Shown here in pieces: positions 7,931 through 15,933 of a stretch of 64,000 nucleotides of DNA (the stretch's first letter is position 1; every line of letters begins with the position of its first letter). Source of the DNA: Granulicella tundricola MP5ACTX9 (GTDB lineage Bacteria; Acidobacteriota; Terriglobia; Terriglobales; Acidobacteriaceae); NCBI RefSeq assembly GCF_000178975.2, contig NC_015064.1, positions 1,364,001 through 1,428,000 of the forward strand. The letters are read 5' to 3'. The position numbers and the translations under genes are program-made. The notes under the pieces are model-generated. The model ran no database searches. It saw only the letters and a program-made list of their open reading frames with translations, and had not been told where the DNA came from.

Positions 7931-9334
7931 TTAGGCGGAGGTCAGGGCGGGGTCGGCTCCGGCATTGCTGGGTGGGGACGGACGCCGGGGCTGGCCGAGG
8001 ACGGGTACGAGAAGTTGGAAGATCGCCAGGGAGACGAGATATGCCGAGGCTGCGAGACCGAAGATGAGTAGCGGATGCAGCGAGAAGAAGTGCTTGACGA
8101 TCCAGGTGAAGGTGGCTCCGCCGGCCGCGCCTACGGCTCCGCCGATACCGACGACGGTGGAGATGGCGGTGGAGGGGAACATGTCGGTGGGGGTGGAGAA
8201 GAGGTTGGCGGACCAGCCCTGGTGGGCGGCGGCGGCGAGTGCGATGAGAAGCACGGCGGGCCAGGGGTTGGTGGGGAACATGCTGCCAAGCTGGGGGACG
8301 AAGATGATGGGCGTGACGGCGAGGGCGCAGACGAGCAGGGCGAACTTGCGGCCGCTGTTGACGGAGTGTCCGCGCTTCATGCGCCAGCCGGAGAGGCCTC
8401 CTCCAGCGATGGAGCCCACGCTGGAGACGGCGTATACGGTGACGATCTCCCAGTAGGCGTGCTTGAGATCGAGGCCGTAGTTCCGGTTGAGGAACTGGGG
8501 GAGATAGAAGAGATAGAACCACCAGATGGGGTCTGTGAGGCCTTTGGCGAGGGCGAAGGCGTAGAAGCCTCGCTGGCGGAGGAGGACGGAGTAGGGGAGG
8601 GTGGCGGATTCTCCGCGAGCCTGGCTGGCGAAGTCTGCTTCAAGATTGGCCTGGGTCTGGGTGGAGCCGCGACGGAGCTTGTTGTACGGGAAGAGGAGCC
8701 AGACGACGAGCCAGATGAGGCCCATGGAGCTGGTGGTGAAGAAGGCTGCTCGCCAGCCGTACTTTGCGGTGACGAAGGCGACGAGCGCGGGTGCGATGAA
8801 AGCGCTGACGTTGGAGCCGGAGTTGAAGAGGCCGGTGGCGAGGGCACGCTCTTCCGACGGGAACCATTCCGTGGTGGCCTTGATGGCGGCGGGGAAGTTG
8901 CCGGACTCGCCGAGGCCGAGGATGATGCGTGCGAGGCAGAAGCCGACGACGGAGCCTACGAAGCCGTTGGAGAAGGAGGCGAGGGCCCAGATGCCGATGG
9001 CGAGGGCGTAGCCGATCTTGGTGCCGACGCGATCGATGACGCGGCCGGCGATGAGGAAGCCGATGCCGTAGGCGATCTGGAAGCAGATGATGACGTTGCC
9101 GAAGTTGTTATCGAAGAGGGGCTGGTGGTGGGGGTCCGAGGCGAAGTCCCAGCCCATGAAGGGGATCTTGTGGAGGAGCGGCTCGATGAGCGAGAAGACC
9201 GAGCGGTCCATGTAGTTGATGGTGGTGGCGAAGAAGAGGAGGAGGCAGACGAACCAGCGGGCGTTGGCCTGCATGGAGTGTGGGGCTTCTGTGGTAAAGC
9301 CATCGCGGGAGAGCGGGGTGGACTTCGTCGACAT
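7931..9334 (-). CDS. MFS transporter, hexuronate (ACS) family
   Basis: About 467 residues with 12 predicted membrane helices. The first loop motif NYMDRSVFSLIEPLLHK is typical of the anion:cation symporter family (ExuT, GarP, phthalate and glucarate carriers). GRVIDRVGTKIGYALAIGIW is the MFS loop 2-3 signature (G-x-x-x-DRxG). I start at ATG 9334 (MSTKSTPLSR), which has GGGAG 9 nt upstream; extending further adds a non-conserved leader. Probable substrate is galacturonate or an oligomer released by the neighbouring pectin methylesterase, inferred from context. The gene is 39 bp upstream of the gntR start in the same direction, so the two are likely cotranscribed. A TGGTCTGACCA palindrome sits 35 bp before its start. 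Confidence 0.88.
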   Translation of the reverse strand: MSTKSTPLSRDGFTTEAPHSMQANARWFVCLLLFFATTINYMDRSVFSLIEPLLHKIPFMGWDFASDPHHQPLFDNNFGNVIICFQIAYGIGFLIAGRVIDRVGTKIGYALAIGIWALASFSNGFVGSVVGFCLARIILGLGESGNFPAAIKATTEWFPSEERALATGLFNSGSNVSAFIAPALVAFVTAKYGWRAAFFTTSSMGLIWLVVWLLFPYNKLRRGSTQTQANLEADFASQARGESATLPYSVLLRQRGFYAFALAKGLTDPIWWFYLFYLPQFLNRNYGLDLKHAYWEIVTVYAVSSVGSIAGGGLSGWRMKRGHSVNSGRKFALLVCALAVTPIIFVPQLGSMFPTNPWPAVLLIALAAAAHQGWSANLFSTPTDMFPSTAISTVVGIGGAVGAAGGATFTWIVKHFFSLHPLLIFGLAASAYLVSLAIFQLLVPVLGQPRRPSPPSNAGADPALTSA

Positions 9335-9368
9335 GGAATGTTGCTCCCGCGGCAGGCTGGGCAGGTTT

Positions 9369-9379
9369 TGGTCTGACCA
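9369..9379. promoter_or_regulatory. Candidate GntR/FadR operator
   Basis: TGGTCTGACCA is a perfect 11-bp palindrome matching the FadR-subfamily GntR consensus TNGTNNNACNA. It is located 35 bp upstream of the transporter start codon, where binding of the GntR regulator encoded two genes away would block transcription of the transporter-regulator unit. Confidence 0.55.
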
Positions 9380-9564
9380 TTGCTCACGTGGGACCGTTCG
9401 GCCCAGGCAGATTTTTTTATTGCTTAATTGAATCTGGATGAGGATAGCGGGTGAGTGGCTATGACTGTCAAGGGTGAATGGGCTTGGGCGGGCGTTGATT
9501 CCGGTTGACGAGGGTCTTGCTGGCGGCTGAGAATGGCTTCGTTCATGATGATTGGGAGAATTGG

Positions 9565-9573
9565 TTGGTCCAA
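9565..9573. promoter_or_regulatory. Possible operator half (TTGGTCCAA)
   Basis: Palindrome TTGGTCCAA preceded by GG, in the gap between the divergent transporter and pectinesterase genes. A near copy (TTGGGCCAA) lies 96 bp away at 9661-9669. Paired sites suggest a regulator acting on the divergent promoters. Confidence 0.3.
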
Positions 9574-9660
9574 AGTTGACCGCACTGGGGCATAGGCCGG
9601 GAGGACATTCCGGCAGGGAACGAGGGCTGCTGGTGATGATCTGAAGGGTAGAGTGAGTGG

Positions 9661-9669
9661 TTGGGCCAA
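9661..9669. promoter_or_regulatory. Possible operator half (TTGGGCCAA)
   Basis: Palindrome preceded by GG, as at 9565, 42 bp upstream of the pectinesterase start. It does not fit the FadR-type TNGTNNNACNA pattern, so the binding protein, if any, could be different. The rest of the 376-bp gap 9335-9710 shows no gene. Confidence 0.3.
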
Positions 9670-9710
9670 TTTTGTTGCTTGATGGGCGTCGCAGATCGAC
9701 AGGAGGCGGG

Positions 9711-10709
9711 ATGAAGGTTGGAGTTGTGGCGTTGATGATGGGGTTCACCCTGGGCGGATGGGGGCAGGGGCTGAAGACGATTACGGTGGGGCCGGCGGGG
9801 TCCAGGGCTGACTTTGCGACGGTGCAGGAGGCGGTGACTGCGGCTCCGGAGACTGGGGCGGTGATTCGGATTCGGCCGGGGATCTACCGGGAGGTGGTGC
9901 ATGTGGACAAGGCGAATATCCAGATGCGCGGGGAGACGAAGGACGCCTCGACCGTGGTGATCGTGGACGATATGGGAGATCCGAAGACGTGTGGGACGTT
10001 TTGTTCCCCGACGATGTTTGTGACAGGGGATGGGTTTGTGGCTTCCAATCTGACGATCTCCAACGACCTGAGCAAGACGGGGAAGCCGAGGACGCAGGGG
10101 GTGGCGCTTTCGATCACGGGGGATCGGGCGGTGCTGCGGAATGTTCGGCTGCTGGGGGCGCAGGATACTTTGTATGCGGCGAGCAGGAAGTGTGCGGCTG
10201 GGGCGGAGTGCAAGGCGTCGCGACAGTACTACGACCATTGCTATATCGAAGGGGAGGTGGACTTCATCTTCGGGAATGCGAAGGCGGTGTTTCATGACTG
10301 CGAGATCCATAGCGTGGTGCATGAGGCGGGTGGATATCTGACGGCACAGTCGAGGAACTCGGTGGCGGAGGACTCGGGATATGTGTTCGATCATTGCCGG
10401 GTGACTGCGGAGCCGGGGGTGTCGAAGGTGTACCTGGGACGGCCGTGGCGGGATTATGCGACGGTGACGTTTCTGAATACGGAGTTGAGGGCGCATATCG
10501 CTCCGGCGGGCTGGTCTGAGTGGCATCAGGGTGAGACGGATCGGCTGAAGACGGCCTCTTATGCGGAGTATCGGTCTACTGGTCCGGGAGCGAATGTGGC
10601 GGAGCGGGAGCCGCTTTCCAAACAGCTTACGGCGGATGAGGCGAAGGGATATGAGGTGAAGAAGTATCTGGCCGGGAGCGATGGGTGGGATGCCGCGGCG
10701 GTGAAATGA
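9711..10709 (+). CDS. Secreted pectin methylesterase (CE8)
   Basis: Removes methyl esters from homogalacturonan, making it accessible to pectate lyases and releasing methanol. An N-terminal signal peptide (MKVGVVALMMGFTLGGWGQG) precedes a right-handed beta-helix. Family landmarks are visible in order: DFATVQEAVTAAP, GAQDTLYA (first active-site region), GEVDFIFGNAKAVF (containing the catalytic Asp) and YLGRPWRDYATV (the conserved Arg/Trp). Length (332 residues) is normal. ATG 9711 is preceded by AGGAGG. It is divergent from the MFS-GntR pair and likely belongs to the same pectin-use regulon. Confidence 0.93.
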   Translation: MKVGVVALMMGFTLGGWGQGLKTITVGPAGSRADFATVQEAVTAAPETGAVIRIRPGIYREVVHVDKANIQMRGETKDASTVVIVDDMGDPKTCGTFCSPTMFVTGDGFVASNLTISNDLSKTGKPRTQGVALSITGDRAVLRNVRLLGAQDTLYAASRKCAAGAECKASRQYYDHCYIEGEVDFIFGNAKAVFHDCEIHSVVHEAGGYLTAQSRNSVAEDSGYVFDHCRVTAEPGVSKVYLGRPWRDYATVTFLNTELRAHIAPAGWSEWHQGETDRLKTASYAEYRSTGPGANVAEREPLSKQLTADEAKGYEVKKYLAGSDGWDAAAVK

Positions 10710-10722
10710 CGAGCGGTGGCGA

Positions 10723-10728
10723 TATGAT
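10723..10728 (+). promoter_or_regulatory. -10 element TATGAT, 9 nt before the mce start
   Basis: TATGAT ends 9 nt before ATG 10738. No Shine-Dalgarno separates them, which suggests a leaderless or nearly leaderless mRNA. No convincing -35. Confidence 0.5.
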
Positions 10729-10737
10729 CGTCGACGT

Positions 10738-11139
10738 ATGAGTGATGCGATCAGGCTGGATCATGTTGGGGTTGCGGTGCGGAGTATTGCCGCTGCGCGC
10801 GGGTTTTATGAGCTGATGGGATTTGAGGTTGGGGCGGCTGAGGAGATTGCTCACGAGGCGGTGCGGGTGGCGATGGTGCCGATGGACGGGAGCAGGGTGG
10901 AGTTGATTGAGGCTACGGCGGAGGATTCCGTGATCGGGCGGTTTGTGGCGCGGCGTGGTGAGGGGGTGCATCACCTGGCGGTGAGGGTGGATGGGGTGGA
11001 TGCGGAGTTCGAGAGGCTGCGCGCGGCTGGGGTGCGGATGGCGAGTGAGAACGTCAAGGTGGGGGCTGGGGGGCATCGGTATTTTTTTGTTCATCCGGAG
11101 AGCACGGGTGGGGTTTTGATGGAAGTGGTGGGGGAGTGA
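10738..11139 (+). CDS. mce: Methylmalonyl-CoA epimerase
   Basis: Interconverts (2R)- and (2S)-methylmalonyl-CoA in propionyl-CoA metabolism, feeding the B12-dependent mutase. This is a VOC-fold protein of normal length (133 residues). The metal-ligand pattern is visible: His in LDHVGVAV, His in GVHHLAVRV and Glu near the end in LMEVVGE. SGGVL-like text (STGGVLMEV) is typical of the family. Its stop codon overlaps the tsaB start (TGATG), so mce, tsaB and rimI form an operon although their functions differ. No methylmalonyl-CoA mutase is in the window. Confidence 0.9.
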   Translation: MSDAIRLDHVGVAVRSIAAARGFYELMGFEVGAAEEIAHEAVRVAMVPMDGSRVELIEATAEDSVIGRFVARRGEGVHHLAVRVDGVDAEFERLRAAGVRMASENVKVGAGGHRYFFVHPESTGGVLMEVVGE

Positions 11140-11768
11140 TGGCTTATCTGTTGATGAATACGTGTGGGCTTGAGGGGGTTGTGGCCCTGGCTGCGGATGG
11201 GGTGATGCGGGTGGAGGTGCTGCCGGGACGTGGGACGTCCGAGCACCTGATGCCTGCGGTGCGACGGGTGCTGGAGGGGTTCAAGGTAGGGGAGTTGGCG
11301 GGGGTTGGGGTGGTGGTTGGGCCGGGGTCGTTTACCGGGGTGAGGGTGGGGCTGAGTGCGGCCAAGGGGCTCTGTGAGGCTGGCGCGGTGGGGATGGTGG
11401 CGATGTCTCGGCTGGCGCTGGTGGCTGCTGCTTTGGGGGAGGCTGAGGGGGATGTGGTGGCGCTGCTCGATGGTGGGCGTGGGGAGTTTTATTGTGGGGT
11501 GTATCGCGGGGGGGAGCGGGTTTGGGAGAGGCTGATTCTGCGCGAAGAGGCTGACAGGCTGGTTGCGGAGGGGGTGGCGGTGACGTGCGAGGCTCGGGTG
11601 GCGGAGGTGCTGGGCGAGCGGGTGAGGCTGGTGCGAGAGGCCGGGGCGGAGGAGATGCTGGCTATGGTGGTTGCGAGGGGCAAGGCGGGGGACTGGAGCG
11701 ATGTGGCTGCCGTTGATGCGAACTACCTGCGGCGGACGGATGCGGAGATCCTGGTGCATGGGCGGTGA
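11139..11768 (+). CDS. tsaB: tRNA t6A biosynthesis protein TsaB
   Basis: Partner of TsaD and TsaE in making N6-threonylcarbamoyladenosine at position 37 of ANN-decoding tRNAs. ASKHA-type fold. The signature GPGSFTGVRVGLSAAKGL is clear, preceded by LLMNTCGLEG at the N-terminus. Start chosen at ATG 11139, which overlaps the mce stop; a GTG one codon earlier is also in frame. 209 residues, slightly shorter than E. coli TsaB. It overlaps the downstream acetyltransferase gene by the same TGATG arrangement, the common tsaB-rimI pairing. Confidence 0.9.
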   Translation: MAYLLMNTCGLEGVVALAADGVMRVEVLPGRGTSEHLMPAVRRVLEGFKVGELAGVGVVVGPGSFTGVRVGLSAAKGLCEAGAVGMVAMSRLALVAAALGEAEGDVVALLDGGRGEFYCGVYRGGERVWERLILREEADRLVAEGVAVTCEARVAEVLGERVRLVREAGAEEMLAMVVARGKAGDWSDVAAVDANYLRRTDAEILVHGR

Positions 11769-12262
11769 TGATTCGAGTTGGGACCGAGGGGGATCTGGAG
11801 GCGATCGTCCGTTTGGAGAGGGAGATTACGACGGCTCCGCATTGGGGGATTGGGGAGTATGAGGGGATCGTCCGCGGGGATGGGGTGAGGCGGTGTTTGT
11901 ATGTGGCGGATGCGGGGGGCGTTGTGGGGTTTGCGGTGGGGAAGGTGGTGGTGGATGAGGGAGAGGTCGAGAGCATTGCGGTGAGAGAGACTTCGCGGGG
12001 ATGTGGGGTGGGGGGTAGGCTGCTGACGGAGGTGTTGGAGTGGTGTCGAGAGGCTGGGGCTGGGGTGGTCGATCTGGAGGTGAGGGCTGGGAGTGAGGGG
12101 GCGGGGAGACTTTACCGGGCTGCCGGGTTTGTGGAGATTGGACGGCGGCGGGGGTATTACAGTGGGCCGGTTGAGGATGCTGTTTTGATGCGGGTCACAT
12201 TCGATAGGACGCCGGAGGGTTTGGATCGAGGTGGTGGGGCTGATTTTGAGCGAATAGTTTGA
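11768..12262 (+). CDS. rimI: GNAT acetyltransferase, RimI-like
   Basis: Probable N-alpha-acetyltransferase of ribosomal protein S18 or a related protein. The acetyl-CoA binding motif reads RGCGVGGRLLTEVLEW, and the downstream strand LEVRAGSEGAGRLYRAAGF is the standard GNAT motif B with the AxxLYxxxGF text seen in RimI. It follows tsaB with a 1-bp overlap, the context in which RimI is usually found. The substrate is inferred from family and context. 164 residues, a normal length. Confidence 0.82.
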   Translation: MIRVGTEGDLEAIVRLEREITTAPHWGIGEYEGIVRGDGVRRCLYVADAGGVVGFAVGKVVVDEGEVESIAVRETSRGCGVGGRLLTEVLEWCREAGAGVVDLEVRAGSEGAGRLYRAAGFVEIGRRRGYYSGPVEDAVLMRVTFDRTPEGLDRGGGADFERIV

Positions 12263-12311
12263 ACCGGGATGCGCGTTCGCCCGTACTATCGCTCCAAGGA
12301 GTGTCCGACTT

Positions 12312-13172
12312 ATGTTCCTTATCACCAGGTTTCGCGTGTGTTTGCTGGCAGCCCTTTTTGTTTCTTTGGCTGGATCGTGCGTTTACGCGCAGACGCCTAT
12401 CGTGGAAGAACCTGGATATACGCCTACGCTGACGTTTGATGTTGCGACGGTTCGCCTTGCGCCGCCTCCGGACGCGAACTTTCATGTATCCGTCACCAGC
12501 CCACCGCATTCGAGCCGTTTCGAGGCTACGAACCTTCCGATGAAGGCCCTTATCCAGATTGCTTATGGCTTTGGAGCGCCGGTTACCGGGGCACCGGAGT
12601 GGGTTGCGAACACGTTTTACGTTATACAGGCTCGGTCAGATGAGGCGGCGGACGCACGGCTCGCGAAACTTACGGATAACGAGGTCCGGCTGGAGAAACG
12701 GCATGCCATTCGCGAGTTGCTGGCGGAACGGCTGGACTTCAAGACGCATCTTGAGACCCGTCCGAGTTCGATTTATAACCTGGTTACGGCGAAGAGTGGG
12801 GTCAAGATGGAGGCCGTGCCTGCGCCTGCGGCTCGCGCCGAGGGTGAGGCAGCGCCTCCGATGGCACCGGCTAACGTTCAGGCGCATGGATCGCAGCATG
12901 GACTTGAGTTTGTGGGCTCGAATGCTCCCATGGCGGCCATCTGCGGCGCACTGAGTTCAATGGTGGAGGCTCCCGTTGTCGACAAGACCGGCCTGGCCGG
13001 GACGTTCAACTACGTGCTTCAGTTCGGGCGCGACTGGTCCGTGAAGGATCCGGAGAGCTGGCCCTCGATCTTTACCGCGGTTCAGGAACAAATGGGGCTG
13101 AAGCTGGAGGCTGTTCACGAGTCTGTGCCCAATCTTGTGGTCGACCACATCTCCAAGCCCACTGAAAACTGA
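12312..13172 (+). CDS. TIGR03435-family secreted protein
   Basis: 286 residues with a signal peptide (cleavage probably after SCVYA). The arrangement matches the acidobacterial TIGR03435 family: FDVATVRLAP near the N-terminus, FEATNLPMKALIQIAYGF, GAPEWVANTFYVIQA, IRELLAERLDFKTHLETR, VVDKTGLAGTFNYVLQF and the terminal LVVDHISKPTEN. The family is expanded in soil Acidobacteria; its function is unknown. AAGGAG lies 11 nt before the start. There is a moderately long Ala-rich segment before the TGL motif. It stands alone, not obviously cotranscribed with rimI upstream. Confidence 0.85.
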   Translation: MFLITRFRVCLLAALFVSLAGSCVYAQTPIVEEPGYTPTLTFDVATVRLAPPPDANFHVSVTSPPHSSRFEATNLPMKALIQIAYGFGAPVTGAPEWVANTFYVIQARSDEAADARLAKLTDNEVRLEKRHAIRELLAERLDFKTHLETRPSSIYNLVTAKSGVKMEAVPAPAARAEGEAAPPMAPANVQAHGSQHGLEFVGSNAPMAAICGALSSMVEAPVVDKTGLAGTFNYVLQFGRDWSVKDPESWPSIFTAVQEQMGLKLEAVHESVPNLVVDHISKPTEN

Positions 13173-13291
13173 TTGCATGTTGGCAAGCTCAGGTTGCCGG
13201 TAAATTGGTGGGACTGAACCGTAGTGGTTTCATGGGTTTTGAGCGGGCACATGCAGTGGGCGGAATGACGCTAAGTGTGGCTGGGGCCACG

Positions 13292-13297
13292 TATAAT
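13292..13297 (+). promoter_or_regulatory. -10 element TATAAT, 9 nt before psd
   Basis: A perfect TATAAT ends 9 nt before ATG 13307, with no Shine-Dalgarno between. It supports ATG 13307 as the start of psd on a leaderless mRNA. Confidence 0.5.
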
Positions 13298-13306
13298 TGG
13301 CAAACT

Positions 13307-13963
13307 ATGGTGCGTGACGGCTTTTTTTATGGACTGGGACTTGCAATTGTTGCGGCGGCTCTTTGGGCTACGACGCACTCGTGGTTTTTGATCGTTCCAG
13401 CGGTGATTCTGGCGTGTTTCTTCCTGTGGTTTTTCCGGGACCCGAATCGGACGATTCCGGCTGGTGAAGGCTTGATCGTTTCGCCTGCGGATGGAGTGGT
13501 CACCGAGGCTGAGTGGGTGGAGACGACGGCAGGCGGCAAGCTGCGTGTGAGCATCTTCCTGAATGTCTTCGATGTGCATGTCAACCGCTCGCCGATCAGC
13601 GGGACGGTGACGGTGGTGGAGCATCGCGCGGGCGGCTATATGAACGCGATGGCTCCGGAGTCCGTGCTGTCGAATGAGCAGACGTTGATTCAAATTGAGG
13701 GCGATGGCTACCAGGTTTCGTTCAAGCAGATTGCAGGGCTGCTGGCTCGGCGGATTGTTTGCAATCTTCAGCCGGGGCAGAGGATCGAGCGCGGGCAGCG
13801 GATGGGGCTGATCAAGTTCGGCTCGCGCTGCGATGTGCTGATGCCTGCGGAGGCGACGTTGAAGGTGAAGACGGGATCTCGCGTGAAGGGCGGCTCAACC
13901 ATCCTGGGCGCGATGCCTGCGATTGATTCGACAGCCGCTGTCGATCTGCTTGCGGGGTCCTAA
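13307..13963 (+). CDS. psd: Phosphatidylserine decarboxylase (short, archaeal-type)
   Basis: Converts phosphatidylserine to phosphatidylethanolamine using a self-generated pyruvoyl group. Two membrane-associated hydrophobic segments at the N-terminus (VRDGFFYGLGLAIVAAALWA and LIVPAVILACFFLWFF) are followed by FRDPNR, IVSPADGVV and FLNVFDVHVNRSP. The self-cleavage site is in IKFGSRCDV, where the Gly-Ser bond yields the alpha and beta chains. About 218 residues, typical of the PSD-A or archaeal-like group. I chose ATG 13307 (MVRDGFF) because homologues start there and a TATAAT lies just upstream; in-frame ATGs at 13232 and 13265 are alternatives. It overlaps pssA by one base. Confidence 0.92.
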   Translation: MVRDGFFYGLGLAIVAAALWATTHSWFLIVPAVILACFFLWFFRDPNRTIPAGEGLIVSPADGVVTEAEWVETTAGGKLRVSIFLNVFDVHVNRSPISGTVTVVEHRAGGYMNAMAPESVLSNEQTLIQIEGDGYQVSFKQIAGLLARRIVCNLQPGQRIERGQRMGLIKFGSRCDVLMPAEATLKVKTGSRVKGGSTILGAMPAIDSTAAVDLLAGS

Positions 13964-14823
13964 TGGCGAATGCCGGCGCTGAAGTGATACAGCAGGAGAC
14001 GGGTTCGGCGCCGGTGAGACGGCGTCCGAGCCGAGGGATGTATGTGCTGCCGTCTGTATTTACGGCGGGCAATATCGCGCTGGGGTTCTACTCGCTGACG
14101 CAGAGCATCCAGGGGACGATGGGCAACAATGCCGGCTTCGATCATGCGGCGTTGTCGATCGGGTTTGCGGTGCTGTTTGACGGTGTGGACGGGCGCGTGG
14201 CTCGCATGACGCAGACGACGAGCGACTTCGGCAAGGAACTGGACTCGCTGGCGGACGTGGTGACGTTTGGCGTGGCGCCGGCGGTGCTGGCTTACGTCTG
14301 GGGCTGCCGGATGCTGCCGGTCAACGCGATGCCGAAGCTACGGGAGACGGTGCTGGCGCTGGGTGTCGTCGTCTGTTTTCTATTTCTGATCTGCGGGGCC
14401 TGTAGGCTGGCGCGGTTCAATATCAGCATTAATCCACAGCCGAAGAATCCTGGCCGTCCGGGGAGTAAGTACTTCGTAGGGATGCCGATTCCGGCGGGTG
14501 CGGGTGTGATTGCAGCGGTGATTCACTGCTTTGATGGGAGTCCGATCTACGATCCACGCATCTCTATCGTGTGGCTGCTTTTGATCTGCGGGACTGGCTA
14601 CCTGATGGTGAGCAGTTGGCGGTTCTGGAGCGGTAAGGAGATTGACGCCGGAAGCCGGAAACCATTTCAGACTGTGGTTTTGCTGGCGCTGGTGATTGCG
14701 GCGATCTGGATGTTTTCCGAGATTACGCTGATGATTATTGCGCTGGGTTACCTGGTTTCCGGAGTGGTGGCTCGGCTGGCTTATTCGTGGGGACGTTCAA
14801 GACGTAACGCGGGGATTGCTTAG
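13963..14823 (+). CDS. pssA: CDP-diacylglycerol-serine O-phosphatidyltransferase
   Basis: Makes phosphatidylserine, the substrate of the psd product encoded immediately upstream, so the two genes form the phosphatidylethanolamine branch. The CDP-alcohol phosphotransferase motif is complete (DGVDGRVAR, then G and ELDSLADV, with the two catalytic Asp). Roughly seven hydrophobic helices follow. The motif is preceded by the NIALGFYSL region usual for PssA type II. 286 residues. The start codon overlaps the psd stop (TAATG). Confidence 0.92.
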   Translation: MANAGAEVIQQETGSAPVRRRPSRGMYVLPSVFTAGNIALGFYSLTQSIQGTMGNNAGFDHAALSIGFAVLFDGVDGRVARMTQTTSDFGKELDSLADVVTFGVAPAVLAYVWGCRMLPVNAMPKLRETVLALGVVVCFLFLICGACRLARFNISINPQPKNPGRPGSKYFVGMPIPAGAGVIAAVIHCFDGSPIYDPRISIVWLLLICGTGYLMVSSWRFWSGKEIDAGSRKPFQTVVLLALVIAAIWMFSEITLMIIALGYLVSGVVARLAYSWGRSRRNAGIA

Positions 14824-14837
14824 AGGATTGGGACGGA

Positions 14838-15881
14838 ATGGCTGACGGACTGTACAGGATCGGAATTGTTGGGGCGACATCGCTGGTTGGTAAGGAACTG
14901 AGCGATGAGTTGCAGGAGTCGTTGCTGGCGGCTTCGGACTTTGTGCTGCTCGATGATGAGGAAGAGGCTACGGGCGTGGTGGCTTCGGTGGGCGATGAGG
15001 CTGCGTTTGTGCAGCGAATCGATTCGGGGAGCTTCGACCGGATGGACTTTGTGTTCTTTGCCGGGAATGCGGCTTCCACGCTGAAGCATTGGCCGGCGGC
15101 GAAGAAGGCCGGAGTGAGCAGCATCGACCTGACCTACGCGTTGGAGCAGGAGACGGGCGTGCCGGTGCGGGCTCCGTTTGTTGCGGATGCGATGAAGAAG
15201 CGGGCTGAAGGTCAGCCTACGCTGGAGACGGCATCGGTGGTCTCTGCGCATCCGGCTGCGGTGATGCTGGCTGCGGTTGCTGCAAGGCTGCAGGCTGGGT
15301 TGGCGGTGGAGAGCTTTGCGGCTGTGGTGATGGAGCCGGCTTCACAGTATGGGCGTGAGGCGATGGATGAACTGCATCAGCAGACGGTGAATCTGCTCTC
15401 ATTCAAGGATCTGCCGAAGGAGCAGTATGACGCGCAGGTCGCGTTCAACCTGCTGCCGAGCCTGGGTGAAGATGCGAAGGTGAAGCTGGCGGAGTCGGAG
15501 AACAGGATTCGGCGGCACTATGGGGCGATTGGCGGGCTGCCGACGCTCGAGGTGCAGTTGATCCAGGCCCCGGTGTTCCATGGGTATGTGGCTTCGGTTT
15601 TGGTGGAGTTGAAGGCTGAGGCTACGGCTGCGGAGGTGGAGACGGCGCTGATGGGGGAATCGATCGACGTGGTGACGGATGAGTCCGACCCGCCGAGCAA
15701 CCTGAGCGCGGCCGGGCAGGAAGACATCATGGTTCGGGTGCGTGGGGCTGCTGGTGTCGGGGTGCGGTCCAGGCGATTCTGGCTTTGGATGGCTGTCGAC
15801 AACCTGAAGCTGACTGCGCTGAATGCGATCAGTTGTGCGAACGAGTTGAGACGGCTGAGGCCTTCAGGGAAGGTTCAGTAG
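14838..15881 (+). CDS. Aspartate-semialdehyde dehydrogenase-like protein lacking catalytic residues
   Basis: The fold is clear: N-terminal Rossmann GIVGATSLVGKEL, FVFFAGNAAST, and the C-terminal dimerisation domain with GGLPTLEVQL. Where Asd has NCST with the catalytic cysteine, this protein reads SAHPAAVML with no Cys. The Arg/His region (R-x-P-V-F-x-G-H in active enzymes) reads QAPVFHGYVAS. I conclude it cannot carry out the usual phosphorylating dehydrogenation, resembling the UsgA-type Asd paralogues. 347 residues, GGGACGGA upstream of the ATG, 14 nt after pssA, so probably part of the same operon. Its role is unknown; a regulatory, scaffold or non-oxidative role is conceivable. Confidence 0.82.
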   Translation: MADGLYRIGIVGATSLVGKELSDELQESLLAASDFVLLDDEEEATGVVASVGDEAAFVQRIDSGSFDRMDFVFFAGNAASTLKHWPAAKKAGVSSIDLTYALEQETGVPVRAPFVADAMKKRAEGQPTLETASVVSAHPAAVMLAAVAARLQAGLAVESFAAVVMEPASQYGREAMDELHQQTVNLLSFKDLPKEQYDAQVAFNLLPSLGEDAKVKLAESENRIRRHYGAIGGLPTLEVQLIQAPVFHGYVASVLVELKAEATAAEVETALMGESIDVVTDESDPPSNLSAAGQEDIMVRVRGAAGVGVRSRRFWLWMAVDNLKLTALNAISCANELRRLRPSGKVQ

Positions 15882-15890
15882 AAGATTCGG

Positions 15891-15922
15891 ATGGGCTGAT
15901 CAGAGATGATCAGCCCATTTTT
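15891..15922 (+). terminator. Intrinsic terminator after the psd-pssA-asd-like operon
   Basis: Perfect 12-bp stem ATGGGCTGATCA / TGATCAGCCCAT with loop GAGA, then TTTTT. It lies between convergent genes. Confidence 0.92.
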
Positions 15923-15933
15923 CGCTTTAATTT

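Noticed and set aside
8075-9376. A 433-codon plus-strand frame opposite the MFS gene
   Set aside because: Gly/Glu/Asp-rich antisense of a clear transporter; same kind of shadow as many others in this GC-rich window.
9335-9748. Extended N-terminus (138 residues) for the MFS transporter
   Set aside because: Low-complexity text before MSTKSTPLSR overlaps the divergent pectinesterase start, and GGGAG precedes ATG 9334.
13205-13306. Longer N-terminus for psd
   Set aside because: The 34 extra residues lack conservation-like features and would begin before a perfect TATAAT; ATG 13307 fits both the family start and the promoter.
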